64,000 bases of DNA from assembly GCF_040370365.1 (NCBI RefSeq), contig NZ_BAABWQ010000002.1, forward strand, positions 124,001-188,000, read 5' to 3'. Positions 1 through 7,149 of the stretch are shown here, piece by piece (position 1 is the stretch's first letter; each line of letters starts with the position of its first letter). Below the pieces are notes generated by a model. That model did not search any database, was not told where the DNA came from, and was given only the letters and a program-made list of their open reading frames with translations. This DNA is from Shimia sp040370365. GTDB taxonomy: Bacteria; Pseudomonadota; Alphaproteobacteria; Rhodobacterales; Rhodobacteraceae. The position numbers and the translations under genes are program-made.

Positions 1-1008
1 TTGACCACCATCCTCGCCGCCGATGCCGCCGGGTACAGCCGCGTGATGGAAATTGACGAAGTCGAAGGCCTCAGGTCACTGCGCGCGGCCCGCGCTATCT
101 TCAAAAAATTCATTGCGCGCCATCATGGTCGGGTTGCCAATACTGCTGGCGACGGGTTGATCGCGGAATTCCCGTCTGTTGTGGAGGCTGTGCAGTGCGC
201 CATCGAAGTTCAGCGTGAGCTCGGTGACACACAGAACGCCACCGACACCGCCCTGAACTTCCGTATTGGCATCCATCTTGGCGATGTGATGATTGATGGT
301 GACGACCTTTTGGGCGAAGGCGTGAATCTGGCCGCACGCCTGCAGACTATGGCAGAGCCCGGTGGCATTCTAATTTCGCAGCAGGTCTATGATCAGGTGC
401 ACGGAAAGCTGACGGTTGGGTTCGACTACCTTGGAGAAAAGCGCCCCCGCAACTTTTCCGAAGGCGTTCAGGTCTATTGCGTATCAACACTGTCCCAAAC
501 ACACCCAAACGTCTTTGTTCCGGAGCCCCCGCGCCCGGGCACCGATCCCCAATCCGCTCCGTCACCGCAGTCCGAGCCGGAGCCTATGGCAAGTCAGCGC
601 GCCTCAGATTGGCCCGAGGATGAGTTTGATGAGGTACTCAACAAGGCGCGTCCTGATGCCACCGCATCAGACCGGCTCCCACCAAACCAGGCACTGAACA
701 TCAAGAAGCGCGCCAAACAATTTGGTCTGATTTTTGGCGCCATCTGCCTCGTCGACATCTTCACCGATCGCGGTATCTGGGCACAATGGCCCGGCCTCGT
801 CCTGCTTACAGCTTGGCTTTTTCAAGCGGCCCCGATGTGGGTAAGTGAACGTTTCAGCCTCCGATACTTGCGGATTGCAATTGGTGTTGGGGCTCTGGTG
901 ATGATCAACATTCTTTCTTGGAGCGGTCACTTCTGGGCGTTCTGGCCCGCAGGCGCTCTGATCGTTGTTGAGCTGTTGCGCCGCAGACGTACGCGTACGC
1001 GGACCTAA
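1..1008 (+). CDS. Class III adenylate/guanylate cyclase, 5' end outside window
   Basis: Makes a cyclic nucleotide from ATP or GTP. The N-terminal 165 residues form a class III cyclase domain: metal-binding Asp8 in LAADAAGYSR, a second Asp in AGDGLIAEF (about 51), and the GEGVNLAARL segment (about 106-113) that carries the transition-state Asn and Arg. A proline-rich linker (about 170-215) leads to two or three hydrophobic segments (about 238-325) like the bacterial 2TM module, so the enzyme is probably membrane tethered with the cyclase domain in the cytoplasm. Family members normally start a few residues earlier (M..RRLTTILAAD), so base 1 is not the true start and roughly four codons are missing. 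The next gene begins about 200 bp downstream behind its own regulatory sites, so this gene is probably a separate unit. Confidence 0.85.
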   Translation: MTTILAADAAGYSRVMEIDEVEGLRSLRAARAIFKKFIARHHGRVANTAGDGLIAEFPSVVEAVQCAIEVQRELGDTQNATDTALNFRIGIHLGDVMIDGDDLLGEGVNLAARLQTMAEPGGILISQQVYDQVHGKLTVGFDYLGEKRPRNFSEGVQVYCVSTLSQTHPNVFVPEPPRPGTDPQSAPSPQSEPEPMASQRASDWPEDEFDEVLNKARPDATASDRLPPNQALNIKKRAKQFGLIFGAICLVDIFTDRGIWAQWPGLVLLTAWLFQAAPMWVSERFSLRYLRIAIGVGALVMINILSWSGHFWAFWPAGALIVVELLRRRRTRTRT

Positions 1009-1072
1009 ACCCCCGATATTTCCTGCCTCAAAGCTGTCCTCGCGCCGGTAGGGGTCTTCTGGCTTGTCAAAT

Positions 1073-1087
1073 TTCCGCAATGCGGAA
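1073..1087. promoter_or_regulatory. Palindromic operator, candidate IclR-family site (copy 1)
   Basis: TTCCGCAATGCGGAA is a perfect inverted repeat with 7-bp arms around one central base. It lies 118 bp before the MaoC-type gene and just before a TTGACA hexamer at 1102-1107 that could be a -35 element. Related 15-mers occur at 9280-9294 and 11088-11102, the latter directly before an IclR-family gene. Known IclR-family operators are palindromes of this size. Assignment to that regulator is inference. Confidence 0.55.
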
Positions 1088-1135
1088 TTTATTTCTGCAT
1101 ATTGACAGTCTCGCGCGAATCTCGTCTCCTGAACT

Positions 1136-1160
1136 CATTGCGGAATGATTTTCTGCAATG
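1136..1160. promoter_or_regulatory. Inverted repeat with 10-bp arms before the MaoC-type gene
   Basis: CATTGCGGAA and TTCTGCAATG (one mismatch) face each other across 5 bp. The arms contain the TGCGGAA half-site of the palindrome at 1073-1087 in the opposite arrangement, so this may be an auxiliary site for the same regulator. It sits in the leader between the possible -35 element and the start codon at 1205. Confidence 0.4.
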
Positions 1161-1204
1161 CAAAATACTTCAAAGACCTAGGCGCGGCTCGGGAGGCCTC
1201 TCTC

Positions 1205-1687
1205 ATGATTGCAAGAATTCTCAAACTTGAAGACGGCGTGGGCTGTGAATTTGGCCTTTCCAAATGGGTGATGATCGACCGCGCAATGATCGAGACCTTC
1301 GCCAAGGCGACCGGGGACGTTGTGCAGGCGCAAACATCTGACACTCTAACCACAGGCGCTTCGGAAAATGACCCAGTGGCACCCGGTTTCCTCACGCTGT
1401 CTTTGCTCAGCCAAATGATCGCGGATGCCGTTCCACGCACGGAGGCAGAAGGCACCGGCATCAATTACGGTTTTGACCGCGTTAGGTTCATTGCTCCGGT
1501 GAAAGCTGGCTCCGAAATTCGCGGACGGTTCACACTGGCCAAATACGCCGAACCTCAACCCGGAGTGATCGAGATGCAATGGAACGTGACCGTCGAAATC
1601 AAAGGCGAAGACACACCAGCGCTGATGGCTCACTGGAAAACTCTGCGCTTTGAACGGGACACCGGAGCCCTCGACAAAGCCGGCTGA
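1205..1687 (+). CDS. MaoC-like hotdog-fold acyl-CoA hydratase
   Basis: A 160-residue single hotdog-domain protein of the MaoC/R-specific enoyl-CoA hydratase type, predicted to hydrate (or otherwise act on) an enoyl-CoA in the cytoplasm. It shows the usual N-terminal pattern (LSKWVMIDRAMIETFAKATGD), the loop VAPGFLTLSLLSQM that shapes the acyl tunnel, and YGFDRVRFIAPVKAGSEIRGR near the middle. The canonical active-site Asp/His pair (usually GDxxPxH) is not intact: after TGD come VVQAQTSD. ATG 1205 is preferred over the 20-codon-longer start at 1145 because GGGAGG lies about 9 bp before it and the family pattern begins there. The thiolase gene follows 74 bp downstream, so the two probably act in one beta-oxidation pathway. 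Confidence 0.8.
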   Translation: MIARILKLEDGVGCEFGLSKWVMIDRAMIETFAKATGDVVQAQTSDTLTTGASENDPVAPGFLTLSLLSQMIADAVPRTEAEGTGINYGFDRVRFIAPVKAGSEIRGRFTLAKYAEPQPGVIEMQWNVTVEIKGEDTPALMAHWKTLRFERDTGALDKAG

Positions 1688-1701
1688 ATTGCGTGATTTT
1701 C

Positions 1702-1748
1702 CACCTCCGCATTACAGCCGCGATACAGACGCAATACCGACCTTAAAT
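1702..1748 (+). repeat. Three tandem 11-bp units, dispersed repeat copy A
   Basis: Units CGCATTACAGC (1708-1718), CGCGATACAGA (1719-1729) and CGCAATACCGA (1730-1740) are contiguous, preceded by CACCT and followed by CCTTAAAT. The same block, with a few changes and in the same orientation, occurs at 20629-20677. Here it fills the gap between the MaoC-type gene and the thiolase start. An 11-bp period is about one helical turn, which fits a protein-binding array; the function is unknown. Confidence 0.75.
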
Positions 1749-1761
1749 TTCTGGATTTTTT

Positions 1762-2964
1762 ATGCGCGACGCCCTCATCGTCTCCACCGCCCGCACGCCC
1801 ATTGGCAAAGCTTTCCGAGGCGCCTTTAACAACACACAAGCTCAAGAATTGATTGGTCACGCCGTGTCGCACGCGGTGGCCCGTGCCGGGCTCGAGGGCG
1901 CTGAGGTGCAAGATTGTGTGATTGGTGCTGCCTTGCATCAGGGCTCAACGGGCGGCAACATCGCGCGTCAAGCTGTGATCCGTGCAGGTCTCCCCGTCAG
2001 CGTGGCGGGCATGTCTCTGGATCGACAATGCGCCTCCGGCATGATGGCCATCGCCACGGCCGCGAAACAAGTGGTGCACGATGGGATGGATGTCGTGATC
2101 GGCGGCGGAGTAGAGTCCATCTCACTGGTTCAAAACGACAAAATGCGCATGGATCGGCGCGTGGACCCTTGGATCAAGGCGCATAAGCCAGCGCTCTATA
2201 TGACGATGTTGGAAACTGCTGAAATTGTCGCCAGCCGTTATGGAGTGACACGCGAGGATCAAGATGCCTATGCTTTGCAGTCCCAGAAACGGACCGCCGC
2301 AGCACAGAGCGCGGGAAAGTTTGATGCTGAAATTGTGCCACTTTCAACGACCAAGGCTGTGATCGACAAAGACACAAAAGATGTCTCGTATCAAAATGTG
2401 ACCTTGACACAAGACGAAGGAAATCGCCCCGGCACCACTCTGGACGATCTCTCGGCGCTCGCCCCTGTGTTTAAGGGAGGGCAGCAGGCAACGGTCGGAG
2501 AATACATCACTGCGGGCAATGCTTCTCAACTGTCTGATGGCGCGTCAGCCTCGGTGATCATGGAAGCCAAAGTGGCCGAAAAACAAGGACTTGAACCGCT
2601 CGGCCGCTACGTTGGCATGACGGCAACGGGCTTGGAGCCCGATGAAATGGGCATTGGCCCAATCTATGCTGTCCCACGCCTGCTGGCTGCGCATGGTTTA
2701 AAAATGGACGACATTGGCCTTTGGGAACTCAATGAAGCCTTTGCCTGTCAGGTGCTACACTCCGCGCGCGTTCTTGAAATTCCCGATGAGATCCTGAACG
2801 TCAACGGTGGCGCGATTTCCATTGGGCACCCTTACGGCATGTCCGGCGCGCGGATGGTTGGCCACGCCCTGATCGAGGGCAAACGCCGCGGGGCCAAATA
2901 CGTGGTCTGCACGATGTGCGTTGGCGGCGGAATGGGCGCTGCCGGACTTTTTGAAGTTCTGTAA
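1762..2964 (+). CDS. Acetyl-CoA acyltransferase (thiolase, PimB-like)
   Basis: A 400-residue degradative thiolase that cleaves 3-ketoacyl-CoA with CoA to acetyl-CoA and a shortened acyl-CoA, the last step of beta-oxidation. The nucleophile is Cys90 in DRQCASG; the second active-site pair is His356 (SIGHPYG) and Cys386 (TMCVGGGMGAAG). NEAFA near residue 323 is the conserved Asn-Glu motif. Length is normal for the family. The N-terminus MRDALIVSTARTPIGKAF fixes the start, although no good ribosome site precedes it (a T-rich stretch does). The upstream hydratase and the acyl-CoA dehydrogenase and ligase genes nearby suggest a dicarboxyl-CoA or long acyl-CoA route such as pim; the substrate cannot be read from sequence alone. 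Confidence 0.92.
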   Translation: MRDALIVSTARTPIGKAFRGAFNNTQAQELIGHAVSHAVARAGLEGAEVQDCVIGAALHQGSTGGNIARQAVIRAGLPVSVAGMSLDRQCASGMMAIATAAKQVVHDGMDVVIGGGVESISLVQNDKMRMDRRVDPWIKAHKPALYMTMLETAEIVASRYGVTREDQDAYALQSQKRTAAAQSAGKFDAEIVPLSTTKAVIDKDTKDVSYQNVTLTQDEGNRPGTTLDDLSALAPVFKGGQQATVGEYITAGNASQLSDGASASVIMEAKVAEKQGLEPLGRYVGMTATGLEPDEMGIGPIYAVPRLLAAHGLKMDDIGLWELNEAFACQVLHSARVLEIPDEILNVNGGAISIGHPYGMSGARMVGHALIEGKRRGAKYVVCTMCVGGGMGAAGLFEVL

Positions 2965-3026
2965 CCTACGGAAAAAACGCAATGCCTCTAGTTTGGCACT
3001 GCGCTCTAATGTCAGATAATACTGCC

Positions 3027-3791
3027 TTAACCGCCTACTGTACGAGACACGATCTCGGCAACGGTGCCGTCATCCATCATGGATTGCAGGGCGGCGTTAA
3101 AATCCGCGATGAACTTCTGAGATTCCTCGTCCTGCCAATCCGCCCTAAAGCCAATATGTGCAGCCTCTGCAGAGGTATCCAGCACGCGCACCACGCCTGC
3201 GATGCCTTTCTCATTGATGACCATTTCAGCGGCCAGTTGCTCTTGAACGTAGCAATCAATCCGCCCCTTCTCGAGTTTCTTCAGATTTTGCTCGGTAGTT
3301 TGAGCCTCTTGCAACGTGATGGAGCCAGCGTCCACCATCTCAAAAAAGGCTTTTCCGGGACTGCCAAATCCGGCGTTGTTGCCAAAGGTAAGACCGGCGA
3401 AATCGTCCGGATACGCCCAATCCGACTGCGCGACACCTTCGCGACAATAGACCGATACTTTCTCGATCACCGGAGAGGTGGAGTAAGTTCCAAGCCAAGG
3501 GCGGGAGTCCGGGCGAAAATAGGTGCCAACCAATCCATGCGCCTGACCCGTCTCCACAAGATTAACCGCCCGCGACCAAGGCAACGCCTCAACCACAACG
3601 TCATAGTCGCCGTCAACACGCGTTAGCGCTTCAGCGATGAAGTCGGCCCAGATGCCCGTGGCCTGACCGTATTCTACGCCCATGTAAGGCGCATATGCCT
3701 CATCCTGAACCAACTTGATTTGGGCAGCGGAGACCGACGTCACCGCGGTCGCATATGCCACGGCAGTGGCGCAGATAACATGTTTCAACAT
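3027..3791 (-). CDS. Periplasmic solute-binding protein, family 3
   Basis: A 254-residue protein with an N-terminal signal peptide (MLKHVICATAVAYATAVTSVSA, cleavage likely after VSA) and the two-lobed fold of polar-amino-acid binding proteins: GIWADFIAEAL in lobe one, the PDDFAGLTFGNNAGFG hinge, and the C-terminal FIADFNAALQSMMDDGTVAEI motif. ATG 3791 is chosen over a start 35 codons upstream because GGAGAA lies 8 bp before it and the signal peptide starts there. No permease or ATPase gene is adjacent, so it either serves a transporter encoded elsewhere or acts as a sensor. It converges with the thiolase gene, 62 bp apart, and I see no clear terminator between them. Confidence 0.85.
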   Translation of the reverse strand: MLKHVICATAVAYATAVTSVSAAQIKLVQDEAYAPYMGVEYGQATGIWADFIAEALTRVDGDYDVVVEALPWSRAVNLVETGQAHGLVGTYFRPDSRPWLGTYSTSPVIEKVSVYCREGVAQSDWAYPDDFAGLTFGNNAGFGSPGKAFFEMVDAGSITLQEAQTTEQNLKKLEKGRIDCYVQEQLAAEMVINEKGIAGVVRVLDTSAEAAHIGFRADWQDEESQKFIADFNAALQSMMDDGTVAEIVSRTVGG

Positions 3792-4300
3792 TTCAAATTT
3801 CTCCAGATGTAAGCGCGTTTCGAACGCCTGCCCGCACGCTCGGCTGAGGAGGTTAAATTGATGTATACTCTCGTTACTGGATCTATACGGGACCACAGTT
3901 TGGCCTCATCGCCTAAACGTGTGTTTTGGCTCAGTGCAAAAGATCTACGACAACTTTGTCCCTTCACAGCCAATCACAGCACGGGGCCCCCTGCTCCCTA
4001 AAATCCGACTTGGCTATTCGCATTCACCGGAGTGGAGGAATAGCGCTGAAAGCGGCACCATTCACACCGAAGCCGCCCAAAACGATGTCTCCACCGTCCG
4101 CAAACCGTTTGCCGGTCGCATCGATGCCTTTGGTGTGGATGAATACGTGTCCCAAACTCTATTGGCATAAGAGTTTTCCGCAGAAGTTCTGGTCTGCGGT
4201 CCTTCACTCCACGCGCCGACCTAGGCGCTTAGCCATGGATAAAGGCTCTGCACTCTAGATCGGCATTTAGGTCAGGCCTTAAATCTGCCTGCCCTGATCC
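3792..4300. other. Intergenic stretch without a convincing gene
   Basis: About 510 bp between the binding-protein start and the end of the kinase gene. Open frames on the plus strand lack ribosome sites and family-like sequence. On the minus strand, 4027-4158 is a 44-codon stretch between two stops with codon use like the neighbours (contains GIDATGKRFADGGDIVLGG); it may be the remnant of a lost gene. No repeat or terminator stands out. Confidence 0.4.
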
Positions 4301-4786
4301 TTAGAAGACCCCCGGAAAATGACGGACAATCTCAAACCCTTCGGACGGATCAGGCGCCACGAAATGTGCCGACAGCCGATCAAATTGCGCCTCAGTGAGG
4401 GTGAAAGGGTGCGTCCCGGAAGCATTTCGAACTCTCAAACGCGCTTTGCATTCGTCATCAGAAACATCCAGATAATGCAACTCGCACGCGGCACCGGAAA
4501 GCTCTGCAATGCCTCGCATCCAATCGCGACTTTCCAGCGTGTTTGCTTGAAAATCCAAAACCACTGGCGTGCCAACCTTCAACAGGTCAATAACATGCGG
4601 GGCAACAACATTGCGCAGCTTGCCAGCACATCGCACATAGTCGGCCAACGTTGACATTTCTGCCCCATACAAGGCCGACAGCCATTCATCCTCTGAGAGC
4701 ATCACCGCGTTTTCCGACTGGCATAACGCCTTCGCAATCGTCGATTTTCCGGATGCGGCTTTGCCGCATACTACAATGAGCTTCAT
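4301..4786 (-). CDS. Small P-loop kinase (AAA_33/zeta-type)
   Basis: A 161-residue single-domain P-loop NTPase. Walker A is GKAASGKST at residues 8-16; a likely base or Mg ligand lies in LSEDEWLSALYG (about 30-41), VVLDFQ (about 75) resembles Walker B, and RLRVRNASGTHPF (about 116-128) looks like the Arg-rich lid. This is the layout of the AAA_33 kinases, which phosphorylate small molecules such as sugars, nucleosides or antibiotics; the substrate is not evident. Start MKLIVVCGK is typical. It ends about 500 bp from the binding-protein gene and its start is about 100 bp below the end of the acyl-CoA dehydrogenase operon on the same strand, so weak read-through expression is possible. Confidence 0.75.
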   Translation of the reverse strand: MKLIVVCGKAASGKSTIAKALCQSENAVMLSEDEWLSALYGAEMSTLADYVRCAGKLRNVVAPHVIDLLKVGTPVVLDFQANTLESRDWMRGIAELSGAACELHYLDVSDDECKARLRVRNASGTHPFTLTEAQFDRLSAHFVAPDPSEGFEIVRHFPGVF

Positions 4787-4883
4787 CAGCCTTCCCCACT
4801 GAGCACGGCACCTGTTCCCATCAGATGCGGATCACATAGTACCTTCACCACACGATGCTCAACAAGTGCTCTTGAGGACAATA

Positions 4884-5954
4884 CTACGCCGCGTAGGAGT
4901 TCATTATCCGGTTCAAATGGTAATCCGTGTCGCCAAGTTGCGCATCAAGCATCACCAACCGTTTGGCATAATGGCTCACCGAATATTCCCAGGTCATTGC
5001 AATACCGCCGTGCATCTGGATGCTTTCTTCCGCAACCAGTCGGGCGGCCCGGCCAATCAAGTTTTTCGCCATCGATGTATAGCGCGAAGCTGCGGCTCCG
5101 CCCAGTTCTGCCGCTGCTTTGATAGTGATGGACCGTGCCTGTTCTATCTCAGTTAACATGTCCACCACGCGATGTTGCAGCACCTGAAATTGGCCAATAG
5201 GCACACCAAACTGCTTGCGTTGTTTCAAGTAGTCAACTGTGACGGAATGCACCACATCCATAGCCCCCACGGCCTCTGCACAAAGCGCTACAATCCCCGC
5301 ATTTATCGACTCTTCAAGCGCCGCCTCGGCGTTCTCCAAAATCAATGTCGCGGGTGTATCATCAAACAGCACCTCAGCAGCTCCCCCGCCATCGATCATG
5401 CCATATCCGGTGACGTTGGCGTCGCTCGCCCGCACCGCGAACACATTTAAACTCTCGCCAAACTTGGCAGCGACTAGAAATACATCCGCAACCTGTCCGC
5501 CATACACAGTCGACTTACGCCCTGACAGACAAATACTTGTCTTAGTTGCACGGGCCTCCGTGCCAATTTGCTCAAGTGCATAAGGCGCATCCAGCTCAGT
5601 GATCGCCACCGCGTATTTTGTGGCCCCGCTCAACAGCGCTTCTTGATCGGCGCCTGCCGCCTCCAACAAGCGCGACGCCATCAACGCGCCCAACATAGGC
5701 TCTGGACACAATGCGCGGCCAAACGCGTCAAAAACAACAGAGATATCAAAGCCACTGCCGCCCATTCCCCCGACGCTCTCCGGCGCGAGCGCATAGAGCG
5801 CGCCCAGCTCCGAGAGCTGATCCCAAATCGCAGGATCATGGTACGGCGCCTCATAGGCCACGCCAACGCGATGCTCGATGGGGTATTGCTCCGCTAAAAA
5901 GCGGCCCAGTGTGTCCGCCAACATCTGGCGATCTTCGGTCAGATTAAAGTCCAT
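4884..5954 (-). CDS. Acyl-CoA dehydrogenase, small-subunit type (PimD-like)
   Basis: A 356-residue flavoprotein of the acyl-CoA dehydrogenase family that introduces the 2,3 double bond into an acyl-CoA. N-terminal helical domain MDFNLTEDRQMLADTLGRFL, the FGRALCPEPMLG motif near 75-86, a beta domain in the middle, and the C-terminal helical domain with YLKQRKQFGVPIGQFQ and ESIQMHGGIAMTWEYSVSHYAKR. It starts 3 bp after the stop of the larger acyl-CoA dehydrogenase gene, so the two are co-expressed. A large/small pair of this kind matches PimC/PimD of pimeloyl-CoA degradation, where the two probably form one enzyme. Last gene of the operon. Confidence 0.87.
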   Translation of the reverse strand: MDFNLTEDRQMLADTLGRFLAEQYPIEHRVGVAYEAPYHDPAIWDQLSELGALYALAPESVGGMGGSGFDISVVFDAFGRALCPEPMLGALMASRLLEAAGADQEALLSGATKYAVAITELDAPYALEQIGTEARATKTSICLSGRKSTVYGGQVADVFLVAAKFGESLNVFAVRASDANVTGYGMIDGGGAAEVLFDDTPATLILENAEAALEESINAGIVALCAEAVGAMDVVHSVTVDYLKQRKQFGVPIGQFQVLQHRVVDMLTEIEQARSITIKAAAELGGAAASRYTSMAKNLIGRAARLVAEESIQMHGGIAMTWEYSVSHYAKRLVMLDAQLGDTDYHLNRIMNSYAA

Positions 5955-5957
5955 CTC

Positions 5958-7145
5958 TTAGAGCTCCAGCATGGTTTTGGTGACAATATTGCGCTGAATT
6001 TCATTCGAACCGCCAAAAATCGAGGTCTTGCGGTTGTTGAAATACTTCGCAGCGTTATGTGCTGTGTCCGCCGGTCCAAACAGCAAATTGCCTTCTGTGA
6101 CATGACCCGGAAACGGCGCGGCTGAAGGCCCCAACGCGCGGCGCGCCAAATCTTTGAGCTCTTGATTGATCACCGTACCTTTGATTTTCAAAAGCGACGT
6201 CTCAGGCCCCGGTGCCCCCTGCTCCTGCGCCTTAAACAACATCCTCAGGTTGGTGATTTTCATCGCTTCAAGGTCGATCTCCACCTGTGCGATCCGCGCC
6301 GCAAACAGCGGGTCCGTGATCAACGGCTTGCCGCCCCGCATCGTTTTGCGCGCGATGGCCTTTACTTCTTCCAAAGCCTGCATCGAGAAGCCAACGCCAG
6401 CAATTCCTGTGCGCTCATGGCTCAGTAGGAACTTGGCTATCGTCCAGCCTTTGTTTTCCGCCCCAACCAGATTGCCAATTGGAACCCGGACATCGGTGAA
6501 GAACACCTCGTTTACTTCGTGACCGCCTTCGATCAGCCGAATGGGGCGCACTTCGATGCCTTTTGTGGCCATATCCACCAGAATAAAGCTGATGCCCTCT
6601 TGTTTTTTGGCGCTCGGATCTGTGCGGCAAAGGCAAAAAATCCAATCAGCATGTTGCCCCAGCGTGGTCCAGGTTTTTTGCCCATTGATCACCCATGTAT
6701 CGCCATCTCGCTCCGCACGGGTTTTCAGGGATGCCAAATCCGATCCAGCACCCGGCTCGGAATACCCCTGACACCACCAATCCGTGCCATCTAAAATGCG
6801 GGGCAGATAGTGATCTTGCTGTGCCTTGGTGCCAAATTTTTGCAACACCGGCCCCAGCATGCTCAGTCCGAACGGCACAATGCGCGGGGCGTAGGCGCGA
6901 CAGCATTCTTCCTCAAAAATATGTTTTTGTACCGGGCTCCAACCGGGGCCACCAAATTCTTTGGGCCAAATCGTAGCGAGCCAGCCGCGCGCGTTCAGAA
7001 GAGCATGCCACTCCTCCATCATTGCCTTGGTGAGTTCCGCGCCACCGCGCACGGCATCGGTGATCTCTTTGGGCAGGTTTTGCGTCAAAAAGCTGCGGAC
7101 TTCGTCACGAAATGCACGCTCCTGTGGGGAATAACTTAGGTCCAT
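5958..7145 (-). CDS. Acyl-CoA dehydrogenase, large-subunit type (PimC-like)
   Basis: A 395-residue FAD-dependent acyl-CoA dehydrogenase. Visible signatures: WPKEFGGPGWSPVQKHIFEEE (shorter piece around residues 60-80), WWCQGYSEPGAGSDLASLKT (about 123-142) which contacts flavin and substrate, NGQKTWTTLGQHADWIFCL, GGHEVNEVFF, and the C-terminal YFNNRKTSIFGGSNEIQRNI. From memory the sequence is strikingly like the pimeloyl-CoA dehydrogenase large subunit of Rhodopseudomonas. It sits between the fused hydratase/dehydrogenase gene (4 bp gap) and the small-subunit gene (3 bp gap), one operon. Expected role: first oxidation step of dicarboxyl-CoA or branched acyl-CoA. Confidence 0.9.
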   Translation of the reverse strand: MDLSYSPQERAFRDEVRSFLTQNLPKEITDAVRGGAELTKAMMEEWHALLNARGWLATIWPKEFGGPGWSPVQKHIFEEECCRAYAPRIVPFGLSMLGPVLQKFGTKAQQDHYLPRILDGTDWWCQGYSEPGAGSDLASLKTRAERDGDTWVINGQKTWTTLGQHADWIFCLCRTDPSAKKQEGISFILVDMATKGIEVRPIRLIEGGHEVNEVFFTDVRVPIGNLVGAENKGWTIAKFLLSHERTGIAGVGFSMQALEEVKAIARKTMRGGKPLITDPLFAARIAQVEIDLEAMKITNLRMLFKAQEQGAPGPETSLLKIKGTVINQELKDLARRALGPSAAPFPGHVTEGNLLFGPADTAHNAAKYFNNRKTSIFGGSNEIQRNIVTKTMLEL

Positions 7146-7149
7146 GGCA

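Noticed and set aside
2982..3626. 214-codon plus-strand frame over the binding-protein gene
   Set aside because: It is antisense to a gene with a signal peptide and clear family motifs, has no ribosome site and no family-like sequence.
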